A DNA stretch of 41,422 nucleotides from Muribaculaceae bacterium (GTDB taxonomy: Bacteria > Bacteroidota > Bacteroidia > Bacteroidales > Muribaculaceae). Location: assembly GCA_022509145.1 (NCBI GenBank), contig JAFLTX010000010.1, positions 4,014-45,435 on the forward strand. Reading direction: 5' to 3'. Positions within the stretch are counted from its first letter, which is position 1, and each line of letters begins with the position of its first letter. A program made the position numbers and the translations under genes. Under the pieces are notes generated by a model. That model had not been told where the DNA came from, made no database searches, and worked only from the letters and a program-made list of their open reading frames with translations. Below are positions 28,515 to 37,435 of the stretch, in pieces.

Positions 28515-29615
28515 TCATTGATTGAGATGCCTCAAACGGATGGCTTTTTCAATTTCGTTTTCCAGAATATCGCCGTCGATGCCGGAATGCATGTGGATTC
28601 TGATCGGTAGGTAGAATGTGAATGCTTTCAGCGTGTAGGGGAAATAGGGATTATGCTGGAGTCTCACGGCGTCTTTCTCCGTGGTGATAATGATTTTACG
28701 CTTCCCTTCCATATCCTTGTAGACCTGTTTTATCTTCTTCAGGTCGGCGCGGCTGAAGTTGTGATGGTCGGGGAAGGCCATTACCTTTTTCGACACCGGG
28801 AACCGGCGGAAATATCTTACGAAAGACCTCGGATGAGCAATTCCCGAGAGGAGGAGAATGGCGTCTTTATCCGTGAGATTCTCGAGATTTACGTTGTAGG
28901 GACATTCGTGCGGGAACACCGGTTTAAGGTCTCTGAAGTCGATGCTTGAGAAGAATAGCTTCTGGAAGCTTAGCAGACTTATGGTCTTTGAGATCTCCCG
29001 GTATTCAAACGGTTTCATCTCGTCCTTGCACTTGGTCACAACTATGAAGTCGGCTCTTTCGGAGGAGTGTTGCGGCTCGCGCAGTCTGCCGAGCGGCAGG
29101 AGGTCGTCGTTGTCTATCGGCCTGTTGGAGTCGAGAAGAAGTATCGACAGCAACGGCTTTATCGGCCTGTACTGGTAAGCGTCGTCAAGAATTATGAGGT
29201 TTGTTTCCGGGAAGAGCTTCATTATCTTCTGAATGGCGCTCTTCCTGTTCTTGCAAACCGCCACTTTTATCTTGTCGCCGTATTTTTTCTTTATCTGGTA
29301 CGGTTCGTCGCCTATCTGCTGGGGAGTGGTTTCATTTGAAGCCAGAACGAAACCCTTGGTGTCGCGCTTGTATCCGCGGCTGATTACGGCGATGTTGTAA
29401 CGGTCGCTGAGGGCGTCGATGATATATTCCACGTGCGGAGTCTTCCCTGTGCCGCCGATGGTAAGATTTCCTACGGATATCACCGGCACGTCAAACTCCT
29501 TCTGCTTCTTTATCTTCTGGTCGTAAAGAGTATTGTGAAACCACACTCCGAACCCGTAACCCCACTTGAGCGGGGTCAGGGCGTAGGTGATCAGTTTGTC
29601 GAGATATGGATGCAT
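28515..29615 (-). CDS. lpxK: Tetraacyldisaccharide 4'-kinase (lipid A synthesis)
   Basis: Adds the 4'-phosphate to the tetraacyl disaccharide precursor of lipid A at the inner face of the inner membrane. 366 residues. The N-terminal membrane-associated helix (YALTPLKWGYGFGVWFHNTL) and the P-loop ISVGNLTIGGTGKTP (46-60) are characteristic. IAVISRGYKRDTKGF, IGDEPYQIKKKYG, IILDDAYQYRPI and LLSGIAHPRSF, FPDHHNFS follow, all standard LpxK blocks. It starts four bases after the sppA stop, within the envelope-biased nrnA-thiL run. Confidence 0.95.
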   Translation of the reverse strand: MHPYLDKLITYALTPLKWGYGFGVWFHNTLYDQKIKKQKEFDVPVISVGNLTIGGTGKTPHVEYIIDALSDRYNIAVISRGYKRDTKGFVLASNETTPQQIGDEPYQIKKKYGDKIKVAVCKNRKSAIQKIMKLFPETNLIILDDAYQYRPIKPLLSILLLDSNRPIDNDDLLPLGRLREPQHSSERADFIVVTKCKDEMKPFEYREISKTISLLSFQKLFFSSIDFRDLKPVFPHECPYNVNLENLTDKDAILLLSGIAHPRSFVRYFRRFPVSKKVMAFPDHHNFSRADLKKIKQVYKDMEGKRKIIITTEKDAVRLQHNPYFPYTLKAFTFYLPIRIHMHSGIDGDILENEIEKAIRLRHLNQ

Positions 29616-29619
29616 ATTC

Positions 29620-31398
29620 TTATAGCGATATGATTAAGTGGGGACACCTCGCCTGCTGATGTTTCTGCAAGAGGATCCATCGCGCAAAGTTCAACATATA
29701 TTGGTCGAAACCTTTGGCCTCGAGGCTCCGTATCACCCTGTTTACCTCGGCGTTGCTCTCTTCAGCCGAATAGAGCAGCATGTCTATCCAGTTCTCTTCG
29801 ACCTCCGGATAGGTAACTACATTGTACCTGTCAAGGTTCCCTTTTTCAGCCACCCACGCTATGGCGTCGTCGAGACCGCCGAGTTCGTCGACAAGTCCTA
29901 TCTTTTTGGCCTGGAGACCGCTCCAAACTCTACCCTCCCCGATGCTCTTGATATAGTCGACAGGCTTGTTGCGCCCTTTTGCAACTCGGCCCACAAACTT
30001 TTCGTAGCCTCTTTCGATGCTCTGCTGGAGCGCGTGGTTTTGTTCAGCGGTCATCGGGTAGAATATCGATGGGAAACTGACGCCGGGGTTGGTGCTTACC
30101 GTCTGAGGATTGACACCGATGTTAGAGGCGAGCTTCTGAACGTTCGGCACCATGCCGAAGATCCCGATTGATCCGGTGATGGTCAGCGGGTCGGCATAGA
30201 TTCTGTCGGCTCCGGCCGAGATCCAATAGCCGCCCGAGGCAGCATAATCGCCCATCGACACGGCAAGAGGCTTGTGGGAAGCCTTGAAATAGTCAAGCGC
30301 CCAAGCGATTTGGTCGCTCCCGAAGACTGATCCGCCGGGAGAATTGACTCTCAGCACCATCCCCTTCACGTTCTTATCGTCAGCCAGGGCAAGAATCTGG
30401 GGCACAAGTGTGGCGCAATTGATACCAGCGCCTTCAAATTCAGCGATATCGCCGCAAGCATACACCACGGCTATCTCATCACCGCCGCGACTTGGGATAT
30501 TGTATTTGGAATCAAGCAGTTGCGGGGTGACGAAGTTGATTTTTTCAACGTCCGTTCCGATATAGTCGGCTATATGGCCTTCCACTTCCCGTTGATAGAT
30601 GCAATTGTCTACCAACCCGTATTTCTTGGCTACTTCGGCTTCATCGAGAGCGATGAAATTGTTCACCAAAGAATCCACCTGCGAGCTCTTCACCTTGCGG
30701 GCTTCGCAGATGCGATCCACCATATAACCCCACATATCGGTGTAAAGCGTGTCGAGCTGGGCTCTGGCAGGCTCGCTCATGGCAGTTTCGCTGTAAGGCT
30801 CAACGGCTGATTTGAACTTCCCTACCCTTGCTATCTCTACGTCGATTCCGACCTTGTCAAGCAGTTCCTTGAAATATAGCACCGTCCCGGTGAGTCCTTC
30901 CAGTTCGAGGCTTCCGGCCGGGTTGAGATAGACAACGTCGGCAACCGTTGCCACGTAATAATCGCCCAGCGATAGGCTGTTGCCGTAAGCGAAGACGCGT
31001 TTTCCGCTCTTCTTGAATTCCAGCACGGCATTCCTTATGGCATCGAAGGTGGCCGGTGAGGCGTTCGCGCCGTTACATTCTATATAGAGGGCGTCGATGT
31101 TCTCATTGCTTGCCGCTTCCTGCAGAGCATACGTGAGGCAGCGCAACGTCTGCGGTTTCTCGATCGTGCCCGACATCAATACCGAGAAGTCTATTTCCGG
31201 AAGGCTCTCCTTCTCGATTATGGTGCCTCCGAGGTTCAGTTTAAGCACACTGTGTTTCGTGACATTCCCCACGGTTCGCATCGTGAAGTTGCCTGCAAGA
31301 CCTAATATGAATATCACCAATCCTATTATGAACAATACGATTGCGATCCATGCTCCTACAAACGAGGAAAGGGCGTTGAGAATAAATTTCTTTAGCAC
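29620..31398 (-). CDS. sppA: Signal peptide peptidase SppA, 67-kDa type
   Basis: Membrane-anchored serine-lysine protease that degrades leftover signal peptides. 592 residues with one N-terminal membrane helix (about 13-35) and two S49 protease domains in tandem. The catalytic lysine is K196 in the first domain (RVGKFKSAVEPY) and the catalytic serine is S388 in the second (MGDYAASGGYWI), the split arrangement of E. coli SppA. RVNSPGGSVFGSDQI marks the oxyanion region. The start lies three bases after the glmM stop, and lpxK begins four bases after its own stop. Confidence 0.95.
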   Translation of the reverse strand: MLKKFILNALSSFVGAWIAIVLFIIGLVIFILGLAGNFTMRTVGNVTKHSVLKLNLGGTIIEKESLPEIDFSVLMSGTIEKPQTLRCLTYALQEAASNENIDALYIECNGANASPATFDAIRNAVLEFKKSGKRVFAYGNSLSLGDYYVATVADVVYLNPAGSLELEGLTGTVLYFKELLDKVGIDVEIARVGKFKSAVEPYSETAMSEPARAQLDTLYTDMWGYMVDRICEARKVKSSQVDSLVNNFIALDEAEVAKKYGLVDNCIYQREVEGHIADYIGTDVEKINFVTPQLLDSKYNIPSRGGDEIAVVYACGDIAEFEGAGINCATLVPQILALADDKNVKGMVLRVNSPGGSVFGSDQIAWALDYFKASHKPLAVSMGDYAASGGYWISAGADRIYADPLTITGSIGIFGMVPNVQKLASNIGVNPQTVSTNPGVSFPSIFYPMTAEQNHALQQSIERGYEKFVGRVAKGRNKPVDYIKSIGEGRVWSGLQAKKIGLVDELGGLDDAIAWVAEKGNLDRYNVVTYPEVEENWIDMLLYSAEESNAEVNRVIRSLEAKGFDQYMLNFARWILLQKHQQARCPHLIISL

Positions 31399-31401
31399 GG
31401 C

Positions 31402-32790
31402 TCAGAGGGTCAATTCTTTGATTAACGATATTACTTGTTCGCCTAAGCGGTCGGCTTCTTCCATAGTGTGCGCCTCGCTGTAGATGCGGATTATCGGTTC
31501 GGTGTTCGACTTGCGAAGGTGTACCCACTTCTCTTTGAAGTCGATCTTGACTCCGTCGATATCTGTTATCTTCTCGTCTTTAAACCTCTCTTTGAGGCTG
31601 TTGAGAATGCCGTCGAGATCTGTCTCGGGAGTGAGGCTCACTTTCTTTTTGGAGATATGATATTCGGGATATTTTTTCCTCAGTTCGGTCACTTTCAGGC
31701 TGCTCTTCGCCAGATGGGTGAGGAAAAGCGCGATACCCACCAACGCATCGCGTCCGTAGTGAAGCTCGGGATAAATAACCCCGCCGTTCCCTTCGCCTCC
31801 TATCACGGCGCCGGTGTCTTTCATCTTCTTCACTACGTTTACCTCGCCGACGGCTGCAGCTTCATAATTGCCCCCGCGAGAGGTGGTTACGTCTCGCAGT
31901 GCGCGGGAGCTGCTGAGATTCGATACAGTGTTGCCCGGAGTGTTGGAGAGCACATAATCGGCCACGGCAACAAGCGTATACTCCTCGTTGAAGAATTCGC
32001 CGTTCTCCATCACGATGGCCAGACGGTCTACGTCAGGGTCCACGACGAATCCTACGTCAGCACCGCTTTCTCTCGTCAGGGCCGCTATATCCGCAAGATT
32101 CTCGGGAATCGGTTCCGGAGTGTGGGCAAACTTGCCGTTGGCTTCGCAGTTGAGCTCAACTACCCTCTTGACTCCCAAGCGTTTGAGAAGCTGGGGAACG
32201 ATGATACCGCCAACCGAATTCACGGCATCCAAAGCCACCGTAAATTCAGCCCTGCGTATCGCCTCCACATCCACCAGAGGCAGCCCGCACACCATTTCGA
32301 TATGGCGAAGGTCCCACGTGGTGTTTTTATATTCTTGCCCGAGGTCAAACACCTGGGCGAATTGAAAATCTTCCTTCTCGGCGATCGATATCACCTCTTT
32401 CCCTTCCTCATCGTTGAGAAACTCTCCGGCAGAGTTGAGGAGTTTGAGGGCATTCCACTGTATCGGATTGTGGCTTGCAGTGATAATTATGCCGCCCGAG
32501 GCCTTTTCACCGGTTACGGCCAATTCCGTTGTTGGTGTAGAGGCCAATCCAATCTTTATCACATTGCAACCCATCGCCATCAACGTGCCACACACGATTT
32601 TCTCCACCATCTTGCCGGAGATGCGGGCATCGCGACCCACCACGATTGTGATCTCTTCCTCCTCGGAATGATTTCGAATGAACTGAGCGTAAGCAGCAGT
32701 AAACTTGGCGATGTCTACGGCTGAGAGTCCTTCACCTGTACGGCCTCCGATGGTGCCGCGTATTCCTGATATAGATTTGATTAGTGCCAT
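31402..32790 (-). CDS. glmM: Phosphoglucosamine mutase
   Basis: Interconverts glucosamine 6- and 1-phosphate for UDP-GlcNAc, the precursor of peptidoglycan and lipid A. 462 residues with the four alpha-D-phosphohexomutase domains. The phosphoserine loop is ITASHNPIQWNALK (S106), the metal-binding loop DPDVDRLAIV, the sugar-binding loop GEGNGGVIYPE, and the phosphate-contact loop RKSNTEPIIRIY. Bacteroidetes proteins of this type are often called phosphoglucosamine or phosphomannomutase; the IQWNALK loop and the lpxK neighbour favour glmM, not certain. It overlaps the lipoprotein gene before it as TAATG. Confidence 0.88.
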   Translation of the reverse strand: MALIKSISGIRGTIGGRTGEGLSAVDIAKFTAAYAQFIRNHSEEEEITIVVGRDARISGKMVEKIVCGTLMAMGCNVIKIGLASTPTTELAVTGEKASGGIIITASHNPIQWNALKLLNSAGEFLNDEEGKEVISIAEKEDFQFAQVFDLGQEYKNTTWDLRHIEMVCGLPLVDVEAIRRAEFTVALDAVNSVGGIIVPQLLKRLGVKRVVELNCEANGKFAHTPEPIPENLADIAALTRESGADVGFVVDPDVDRLAIVMENGEFFNEEYTLVAVADYVLSNTPGNTVSNLSSSRALRDVTTSRGGNYEAAAVGEVNVVKKMKDTGAVIGGEGNGGVIYPELHYGRDALVGIALFLTHLAKSSLKVTELRKKYPEYHISKKKVSLTPETDLDGILNSLKERFKDEKITDIDGVKIDFKEKWVHLRKSNTEPIIRIYSEAHTMEEADRLGEQVISLIKELTL

Positions 32791-33362
32791 TAATAAACTC
32801 CTTTAAAGTATCTTACGTCATATACAAACGGCAGACATTCGCTCTGCTCGGCATAGAAACCGGCCTGAGCCCTGAGCACGAGTCTCACTCTCGAATTATA
32901 GCCCAGATAGTCAAGGGGCACCTGAATGCCCGAACCGAATTGATATGACGATGACAATGTAAGATTTCCAAGAATGAACGAAGTGGCTCCCCCGGCGGTG
33001 TTGAGGCTGTTGGAATTCCCCACCCACTGCTCTACGTCTGCCTCATAAAAATTCCTGAGGTTCATACGGCTGTAACGGAAATATACGCGGTCGCCCTTCT
33101 CAGGTTTGTCATCCGGATCGCCCATATTGAGTACCTGCATATAGACGTTGCCGTCGCTGTCCATCCGATAATAAGGCGCGTCTTCGCCCACCTCGAAATT
33201 CCCGTCTTCAGGGATTGTCACCTCTACCGCCTCGCCCGAGAGATACCAGTTTATGGCTTTCTCTTCCTTCTTCAGCAAGTCGGCGTAGCTCTCCCCTTTC
33301 TCGCAGCTGACAAGGCCGGCTGCCACAAGGGCCATTAATGCTATCGTATAATGTTTTTTCAT
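32790..33362 (-). CDS. Lipoprotein of DUF4827 type, function unknown
   Basis: 190 residues with a lipoprotein signal (MKKHYTIALMALVAAGLVSC, acylated Cys20). The mature part opens with a charged helix (YADLLKKEEKAINWYLS), then beta-rich segments with KPEKGDRVYFRYSRMNLR and QVPLDYLGYNSRVRLVLRA, an arrangement resembling FKBP-type proline isomerases, whose active-site residues I cannot confirm. It matches what I recall of DUF4827 proteins in Bacteroides. It begins two bases after nrnA and shares TAATG with glmM, so it belongs to the envelope-biased run. Role unknown. Confidence 0.8.
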   Translation of the reverse strand: MKKHYTIALMALVAAGLVSCEKGESYADLLKKEEKAINWYLSGEAVEVTIPEDGNFEVGEDAPYYRMDSDGNVYMQVLNMGDPDDKPEKGDRVYFRYSRMNLRNFYEADVEQWVGNSNSLNTAGGATSFILGNLTLSSSYQFGSGIQVPLDYLGYNSRVRLVLRAQAGFYAEQSECLPFVYDVRYFKGVY

Positions 33363-33364
33363 TG

Positions 33365-34411
33365 TTATATCTCGTTGTATTCTCCCGCTTTGGGAAGGTA
33401 ACAGTCATATTTGGGCATGCTCTCGATCAAGAGTTTGCGGCACTCTTCGAGCGACCCGCGGAATTCGCCTCCTGCTGCCTGCAGATGGCCGCCACCGCCG
33501 AAGAGGTCTTCGCACACTTTTGAAACGGGGAAATTATACTGGCTTCGAGCCGAAACCCTGATGTATTCCGCGTCCTCGCGCAGGAAGAATGAATAAACTA
33601 TCTCTTTCACTTCCAGAGGCATGTTCACGAGCCCCTCCGTGTCTCCCTTCTCATAATTGAAACGCTGAAGGGTCTCACGGTCGAGTGTAATGATGGCGCC
33701 GTGGTGCTTCTCGAATATCTCCAGTTTCTCCGAGATGGCATAGGCCTGTATTTTCAGGCTCGACAAAGAGCGTGTGTTGAGAGAGAGTTTTACGATTCTG
33801 TTTTTGTCTACTCCCTTCTCGAGCAATCGCATCAGTATCTCATATATGTCTAACTCAGAGATATTTACAGTGAAATTGCGAGTGTCGGTCACGATTCCCG
33901 TAAGGATACATTCAGCCGCTTCCTTGTTCATCTCCCTGTAGAGCCCGAGCGCCGCGATGATGCGGAACACCAGCTCGCAGGTAGACGACATGTCGGGGTA
34001 AGAAAATGTGATGTCGGCAAAATAGTCGGGATCTTCGTGGTGGTCGATAAGGACTTTCGGCTTGGAAGATTCTGAAATCAACGGCTCCAGCAAGTCGAGC
34101 CGTGAAAGCTTGTTGAAGTCACAACAAATGATGAGGTCGGCCTCATCCACGAGCTTATGGCAATACGGGTCGTGTTTCGTATAGATTGCCAGCTCCTTGT
34201 AGCCCGGCATAAACGCCAGTGTCTTGGGGGGCTGATCGGGAACGATCACCCGCGCATGCTTCCCTAAGGTGTTGAGTAGGTGGGCTAAACCGAGCGTGCT
34301 CCCCAGCGCGTCGCCGTCAGGACGCACATGGCAGGTGAGCACGATGTTGGTGCTCGCCTCTATCATTACCCACAGGCGTTTTATATCGGCGTCTATCAGT
34401 ATCTGTTTCAT
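33365..34411 (-). CDS. DHH-family phosphoesterase, NrnA-like (oligoribonuclease / pAp phosphatase)
   Basis: 348 residues with DHH and DHHA1 domains. Metal-binding motifs: HVRPDGDALGS (H28, D32, D34), CDFN (D98) and LIDHHEDPDY (DHH at 123-125). The C-terminal GGGGHLQAAGG loop (about 320) completes the site. Such enzymes degrade short RNA oligonucleotides (nanoRNA), pAp or cyclic dinucleotide products; which one cannot be told. It is the first gene of the seven-gene minus-strand run to thiL, with starts and stops at most a few bases apart for the first five junctions. It is divergent from mazG across 151 bases. Confidence 0.9.
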   Translation of the reverse strand: MKQILIDADIKRLWVMIEASTNIVLTCHVRPDGDALGSTLGLAHLLNTLGKHARVIVPDQPPKTLAFMPGYKELAIYTKHDPYCHKLVDEADLIICCDFNKLSRLDLLEPLISESSKPKVLIDHHEDPDYFADITFSYPDMSSTCELVFRIIAALGLYREMNKEAAECILTGIVTDTRNFTVNISELDIYEILMRLLEKGVDKNRIVKLSLNTRSLSSLKIQAYAISEKLEIFEKHHGAIITLDRETLQRFNYEKGDTEGLVNMPLEVKEIVYSFFLREDAEYIRVSARSQYNFPVSKVCEDLFGGGGHLQAAGGEFRGSLEECRKLLIESMPKYDCYLPKAGEYNEI

Positions 34412-34459
34412 ATTTTATTTCAACAAGCAAATTTAATCATTATTTTTTGATACTGCAAT

Positions 34460-34490
34460 ATTGAGGTTTCCTTATTTTATTGTAATTTTG
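34460..34490 (+). promoter_or_regulatory. Promoter of mazG-topB
   Basis: ATTG (34460-34463) and TAATTTTG (34483-34490) fit the Bacteroidetes -33 / -7 pair with exactly 19 bases between them. Start of transcription would be near 34497, giving a leader of about 65 bases before the mazG ATG at 34563. It is the best-spaced promoter in the window. The region also has to serve nrnA on the other strand, for which I found no match. Confidence 0.5.
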
Positions 34491-34562
34491 TTGTGGTTTT
34501 CTTTTACTAAAACAATTCCCTTTAATCCGTAACCGGCGTTTCTGCGCCACAAACGATTTATC

Positions 34563-35360
34563 ATGCATACTCGCGAAGAGAAACTTGAAGCCATCGGCCA
34601 ATTGCTCGATGTGCTCGACATATTGAGAGTCAAATGCCCCTGGGATGCCAAGCAGACCAACGAAAGCCTCCGCTGCAACACCATCGAGGAGGTTTACGAG
34701 CTTTCCGACGCTTTGCTCAACGACGATAATTTCAACATTAAGAAAGAGCTCGGCGACGTGCTCCTCCACGTTGCTTTCTACGCCAAGATCGGCGAGGAGA
34801 AAGAAGCTTTCGACATAGCTGATGTGGCCGACGCCCTGCGTGAGAAGCTGATTTTCCGCCATCCACACGTCTTTGGCGACCGCACTGCCGAAACGGCCTC
34901 CGAGGTGTCCAAGAATTGGGAAGAGATCAAACTCAAGGAGAAAGACGGCAACAAGACCGTGCTCTCCGGTGTCCCCGCCTCTCTGCCGGCACTGATCAAG
35001 GCAAACCGAATCCAGGAGAAGGCGCAGAACGTGGGGTTTGACTGGGAGAAGAAAGAAGACGTATGGGAGAAGGTGAAGGAAGAACTGGCCGAGGTTGAAA
35101 CCGAAATCAACGGGAAGGATCAGGAGAAAATCTCAAACGAATTCGGCGACCTTCTTTTCTCGATAATCAATGCCGCCAGGCTTTACGGCGTGAATCCCGA
35201 CACAGCTCTCGAAAATACCAACAGGAAGTTTATCTCTCGGTTCAACTACATAGAGCGCAAGGCCAAGGAGGCCGGGAAATCTCTCAAAGAGATGACCCTC
35301 GCTGAGATGGACGCCCTCTGGAACGAAGCCAAAAATCAAAGCTCCGAGCCGCTTAAATGA
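34563..35360 (+). CDS. mazG: Nucleoside triphosphate pyrophosphohydrolase MazG
   Basis: Hydrolyses (d)NTPs to monophosphates and pyrophosphate, a housecleaning and stress-recovery enzyme. 265 residues carrying two MazG domains, each with the EExxE...ExxD metal site: IEEVYELSDALL with KKELGDVLLH in the first, and EELAEVETEI with SNEFGDLLFS in the second. The N-terminal CPWDAKQTNESLR is a family hallmark. Its final codons overlap the topB start as ATGA, so the two are co-translated. Confidence 0.95.
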   Translation: MHTREEKLEAIGQLLDVLDILRVKCPWDAKQTNESLRCNTIEEVYELSDALLNDDNFNIKKELGDVLLHVAFYAKIGEEKEAFDIADVADALREKLIFRHPHVFGDRTAETASEVSKNWEEIKLKEKDGNKTVLSGVPASLPALIKANRIQEKAQNVGFDWEKKEDVWEKVKEELAEVETEINGKDQEKISNEFGDLLFSIINAARLYGVNPDTALENTNRKFISRFNYIERKAKEAGKSLKEMTLAEMDALWNEAKNQSSEPLK

Positions 35361-37162
35361 TTCTCTGTATCACCGAGAAACCGAGCGTTGGCCAGTCGAT
35401 TGCCAACATCCTGGGCGCCACCACACGGCATCCGGGCTTCTTCGAGGGCAACGGCTATTGGGTGAGCTGGACTTTTGGCCATCTATGCACGCTCAAAGAG
35501 CCGGCAGACTACACGCACCTCTGGAAGAAATGGAGCTTCTCTTCCCTGCCGATGATTCCGCCGCGCTTCGGAATCAAGCTGATCAACAACAAAGGGATTG
35601 AAGACCAGTTCAATATCCTCTGCAAACTCATCGAAGAGTGCGAGGGAATCATCAATTGCGGTGATGCCGGCCAGGAGGGTGAACTGATTCAGAGGTGGGT
35701 GATGCAGAAAGCCGGTTGCAAGAAGCCGGTGAAACGTCTCTGGATCTCGTCGCTTACCGACGACGCCATCCGCGAAGGCTTCAACAATCTGAAGTCAGAG
35801 AAAGACCTCGAGCCGCTTTACCACGCAGGGCTTTGTCGTGCTATCGGCGACTGGCTCCTCGGAATAAATGCCACCCGCCTTTACACCCTCAAATATTCCT
35901 CCCACGGATCGGGAATCCTCTCGGTAGGAAGGGTGCAGACCCCCACGCTCGCAATGATAGTAGACCGGCAGAAGGAGATCGAAGGGTTTGTGCCGTCTAC
36001 AAGCTGGGAGATTCGCACGATTTATCGCGGCGTTACTTTTACATCTGATAAAGATATTTTCAAAACTGAGGAGGAAGGGAACGAATACCTGAATCAGATA
36101 AAAGACCTCCCCTTCACCATCACCGACGTAACGGAGAAGAAGGGCACGGAGGCTCCTCCGAGATTGCTCGACCTCACGTCGCTGCAGGTGGAATGTAATA
36201 AGAAATTCGGTTTTTCCGCTGAGGAGACGCTCAATCTCATCCAGTCGCTTTACGAGAAAAAGCTGACCACCTATCCTCGCGTAGACACAACGTATCTTCC
36301 CGACGACGTCTATCCTAAGTGCGAGGGAATCCTGAAATCTCTCCAAGACTATAAACCTTTTACTGAGCCTCTTATAGGCAAGAAGTTGAAGAAAAGCAAG
36401 AAGGTTTTCGACAACACCAAAATCACCGACCACCATGCCATCATCCCCACCGGCGTTCCCCTCCCGGCAGGACTTTCCGACAGGGAGAAAAACGTCTTCG
36501 ATATGGTGGCGCGCCACTTCATAGCTGCGTTTATGCCCGACTGCAAATTCAAGCAGATTGTAGCCAAAGGTAAGGCTGGAAAGGTCAATTTCAAGGCCAC
36601 ATACAAGTCGATTACCGACCCCGGATGGAAAACAATCTTTGGTAAGACCGACGACTCGGCCTCATCCAATCAAGCGGCCGACGAGCCTCAAAATTTCCCG
36701 GTTTTCACCAACGGCGAGTCTGGTAGTCACCAGCCGTTCCTCTATAAGAAGACCACCCAGCCTCCCAAGTATTTCACGGAGGCCACCCTCCTGCGGGCAA
36801 TGGAGACGGCGGGTCAGAAGATTGAGGATGAAACTTTGCGAGAAGCGCTGAAAGCCAACGGAATAGGTCGCCCTTCAACACGCGCGGCAATCATCGAAAT
36901 TCTCTTCAAGCGCGGTTATATCTATCGTGAAAGAAAATCTATCAAGGCGTCGCAGGCGGGGATAGATTTGATTTCAGTGATACGCGACGAACTACTCAAA
37001 AGTGCGAAACTGACCGGGATTTGGGAGGGAAAATTGCGGCAGATAGAACGTGGCGAATACTCCGCTCAGCAATTCATCGATGAATTGAAACTTCAGATTA
37101 AAGCCATCACTGTCAATGTAATAGCAGACAACTCCAACGTTACAATCGGCGCCGGTTCATAG
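35357..37162 (+). CDS. topB: DNA topoisomerase III (type IA)
   Basis: Type IA topoisomerase that decatenates DNA and resolves recombination intermediates, often with RecQ. 601 residues. The Toprim domain starts with CITEKPSVGQ (E7) and its acidic motif reads DAGQEGEL (103-110), so the usual DxDxE has Gly at the second Asp place and Gln before Glu107; related DAGREGE forms occur in other TopB proteins. LSVGRVQTPTLAM (189-200) is standard, and the active-site tyrosine is Y306 in LTTYPRVDTTYLP. GIGRPSTRAAIIE completes the set. No C-terminal zinc ribbons, as in other TopB. ATGA overlap with mazG. Confidence 0.94.
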   Translation: MILCITEKPSVGQSIANILGATTRHPGFFEGNGYWVSWTFGHLCTLKEPADYTHLWKKWSFSSLPMIPPRFGIKLINNKGIEDQFNILCKLIEECEGIINCGDAGQEGELIQRWVMQKAGCKKPVKRLWISSLTDDAIREGFNNLKSEKDLEPLYHAGLCRAIGDWLLGINATRLYTLKYSSHGSGILSVGRVQTPTLAMIVDRQKEIEGFVPSTSWEIRTIYRGVTFTSDKDIFKTEEEGNEYLNQIKDLPFTITDVTEKKGTEAPPRLLDLTSLQVECNKKFGFSAEETLNLIQSLYEKKLTTYPRVDTTYLPDDVYPKCEGILKSLQDYKPFTEPLIGKKLKKSKKVFDNTKITDHHAIIPTGVPLPAGLSDREKNVFDMVARHFIAAFMPDCKFKQIVAKGKAGKVNFKATYKSITDPGWKTIFGKTDDSASSNQAADEPQNFPVFTNGESGSHQPFLYKKTTQPPKYFTEATLLRAMETAGQKIEDETLREALKANGIGRPSTRAAIIEILFKRGYIYRERKSIKASQAGIDLISVIRDELLKSAKLTGIWEGKLRQIERGEYSAQQFIDELKLQIKAITVNVIADNSNVTIGAGS

Positions 37163-37192
37163 CTTCGTTTTATCATTTTACGCTCCCTCGAT

Positions 37193-37435
37193 ATGGAAAA
37201 TCAAGTGGTTCAGCTTACGATTGTCGCCGTCATTATTCTGATAGTTCTCCTGTGGGTGATTATCAAGATGACACGTTTTTCCAAGGGGAAAGATAAGGAA
37301 AATTGTGCCTGCTGCTCTTTCTCCTCCGACTGCAAGGCCAAGGAGTTGGTTGAATTGAGTAAAAAGAATGCTAAGCGTAATTCCGGGAAAAGCTCTCTCG
37401 CCCGGAATAAAACTGGATTCTTCCAAGGAGGCTAA
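37193..37435 (+). CDS. Small Cys-rich membrane protein
   Basis: 80 residues: one N-terminal membrane helix (about 6-25), a basic patch, then a cysteine cluster C38-A-C40-C41...C47 (NCACCSFSSDCK) and a Lys/Asn-rich tail. The layout recalls the FeoB-associated Cys-rich membrane proteins, but no feo genes are here. The cluster could bind iron or another metal or a disulfide partner. It starts 30 bases after topB and its last codon overlaps the end of the convergent BASS transporter gene by four bases. Confidence 0.7.
   Translation: MENQVVQLTIVAVIILIVLLWVIIKMTRFSKGKDKENCACCSFSSDCKAKELVELSKKNAKRNSGKSSLARNKTGFFQGG

Noticed and set aside
31468-32724. 418-codon plus-strand frame opposite glmM
   Set aside because: It is a frame shadow of glmM, whose phosphoserine and metal motifs are intact on the other strand; no domain is visible in the plus-strand product.
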